Positions 63,157 to 64,000 of a DNA stretch of 64,000 bases are shown one piece after another. Source of the DNA: Planctomycetaceae bacterium (GTDB taxonomy: Bacteria; Planctomycetota; Planctomycetia; Planctomycetales; Planctomycetaceae). The DNA is taken from the NCBI GenBank assembly GCA_014762625.1, contig JABURQ010000051.1, positions 22,296-86,295 of the forward strand, in the 5' to 3' direction. The first letter of the stretch is position 1; each line of letters opens with the position of its first letter. A model generated the notes under the pieces. It ran no database searches, was not told the DNA's origin, and saw only the letters and a list, made by a program, of their open reading frames with translations. The translations under genes and the position numbers were made by a program.

Positions 63157-63537
63157 ATGCAACAATTGCTGGCGATCGGATTGGGGGGCTGCTGCGGAGC
63201 GCTCGCTCGTCACGGCTTCAATCTGGCACTCAAAAAATACGCCGACTTTCCCTGGAGCACTTTCGCCGCCAACATGACCGGGTGTCTGCTCATCGGCATC
63301 ATGATGGCGCTGATTCTCGATCGCAAATTCACCTCGGAAGCGGGAACCGCCTTTCTGGTCACCGGTTTTCTCGGTTCTTTGACGACCTTTTCAACCTTCA
63401 GCTTTCAGACCATCGAGTTGCTACAGGCGAATCGCCTCGGAGCCGCCGCCGGCAATGTTTTGCTGAACGTCCTCATCGGCCTGACAGCCGTTTTTGTGGG
63501 GATGAAACTGGTTCGAGTCTTTTTTCCTGCGGCGTGA
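63157..63537 (+). CDS. crcB: Fluoride ion channel CrcB/Fluc
   Basis: A 126-residue membrane protein with four helices. Hallmarks: G-G-C-C-G-A-L-A-R-H near the start, the N-x-x-G-C-L-L-I-G block, and G-F-L-G-S-L-T-T-F-S-T-F-S with the pore Phe residues. Dual-topology homodimers export fluoride. No fluoride riboswitch was recognised upstream; only 28 bases separate it from the thioredoxin-like gene. Confidence 0.95.
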   Translation: MQQLLAIGLGGCCGALARHGFNLALKKYADFPWSTFAANMTGCLLIGIMMALILDRKFTSEAGTAFLVTGFLGSLTTFSTFSFQTIELLQANRLGAAAGNVLLNVLIGLTAVFVGMKLVRVFFPAA

Positions 63538-63851
63538 TGGATTTGCTCACAGCAGCTGGGTGGCTGGGGACGAACGAAGTGAGCCCCCAGAAAAGTGAGA
63601 ACACGGATGAAACGGAAGAAAACGGAGGCTCACGGATAATGAGTTATTTTGGGTCAACCCGCGAAGACGCCAAGAGAAGTAGTGGGAATATGGTGAGATG
63701 GGGCAAGCTATACAATTCAAGACACTGCAACACTGTCTCTACTACGAACCATAATTCAGCTTTTCGTGTCCTGCTGACGTGATACTACGCAGAGTGCATT
63801 GTTCATCAAACTGGCACAAACTTCAACAACCCAGAGAAGCGGTCTACGCAC
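63538..63851. other. Intergenic region with a dispersed-repeat-like hairpin
   Basis: No gene is supported. CTGGGG at 63564-63569 can pair with CCCCAG at 63585-63590 around a loop that reads GAACGAAGTGAG in its centre. The short tandem CTGGGTGGCTGGGG starts at 63556. This looks like an intergenic repeat element that may recur in the genome or act as a terminator for crcB. From about 63600 the composition becomes more AT-rich than the rest of the window. Confidence 0.4.
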
Positions 63852-64000
63852 ATGAGCATTGAAACATTTTCATGGTCAGATCTGGGATATAAAAAAATTC
63901 CGGACGAACTTCTGAATAACCCAAAACTAAATACACTGAGATGCTTAGAGCGCATGAAGATTAATTGTAGCGGTAGCCGCAGTGCCTCAAGTAGTTCCGA
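63852..64000 (+). CDS. Possible partial ORF running off the right end
   Basis: ATG 63852 opens a frame of at least 49 codons that remains open to the edge. The product begins M-S-I-E-T-F-S-W-S-D-L-G-Y-K-K-I-P and includes L-N-N-P-K-L-N-T-L-R-C-L; this could be a leucine-rich-repeat-like start, but the evidence is thin. Codon use is AT-rich compared with neighbours. No clear ribosome-binding site (AGAGAAGCGG lies about 15 bases upstream). It may be a horizontally acquired gene or chance. Confidence 0.35.
   Translation, partial: MSIETFSWSDLGYKKIPDELLNNPKLNTLRCLERMKINCSGSRSASSSS

Noticed and set aside
63157..63537. Fluoride riboswitch before crcB
   Set aside because: Only 28 bases separate crcB from the preceding gene and no conserved pseudoknot pattern was visible.

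Overview
The window reads as ordinary, gene-dense chromosome of a member of the phylum Planctomycetota. The lineage is inferred from protein content: a secreted formylglycine-type sulfatase, a tandem DUF1080 protein, a PPC-domain protein, WD40 and NHL proteins, zinc-ribbon membrane proteins, Tat-exported proteins beginning with an S-R-R-Q-F-L motif, and large membrane GTPases. LpxB, an LptB-like ATPase and UppP point to a Gram-negative-type envelope. No rRNA, CRISPR array, complete insertion sequence or prophage was found. Most genes carry only weak Shine-Dalgarno sequences, so many starts are judgement calls and are discussed per gene.

Layout. 1-5480: the nrdR 3' end, a membrane SGNH hydrolase, a family-4 glycosyltransferase and three uncharacterised proteins. 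5650-10065: a promoter followed by trpB-trpA, a TerB-like protein and a sulfatase. 10200-14470: a tightly coupled four-gene cluster (C39-like peptidase, RimK-like ATP-grasp ligase, GCS2-type ligase, N-formylglutamate amidohydrolase-like enzyme) with a dyad-symmetric site upstream; this is the best candidate for an unusual biosynthetic system. 14770-19244: two exported proteins. 19245-23383: hemL, ftsY, rhaB and a tiny acidic lipoprotein, all on the minus strand.

23550-25400 is a compact regulatory-looking island. An XRE-type repressor faces a set of three small genes: a basic/acidic protein, a ribbon-helix-helix-like protein and a stand-alone IS5-type DUF4096 domain. Five TGAACA half-sites lie between them and overlap a good sigma-70 promoter. 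25524-35973 holds aroC, an NHL protein, a cytochrome c'-like protein, an EEP phosphohydrolase, an FKBP lipoprotein, a glycosyltransferase, a beta-hydroxyacid dehydrogenase, inorganic pyrophosphatase, an old-yellow-enzyme homologue, tRNA-Lys(TTT) and an acyltransferase.

35964-47011: two adjacent large membrane GTPases, a LarA-like protein that appears to lack key LarA residues, an ECF sigma factor next to a PspA-like protein, a DUF1080 protein, an acyltransferase, an alpha/beta hydrolase and a WD40 protein. 47085-52870 is a minus-strand run: lptB-like, lpxB, cysQ-like, SLC13 transporter, uppP, joining envelope biogenesis with probable sulfate metabolism. 53154-63537: a MoCo-carrier-like protein, purQ, a Tat-exported TIM-barrel protein, an orphan ParA, a squalene-cyclase-like protein, dusB, a DegT aminotransferase, a thioredoxin-like protein and crcB. 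After about 63600 composition becomes more AT-rich; a partial ORF runs off the right end.
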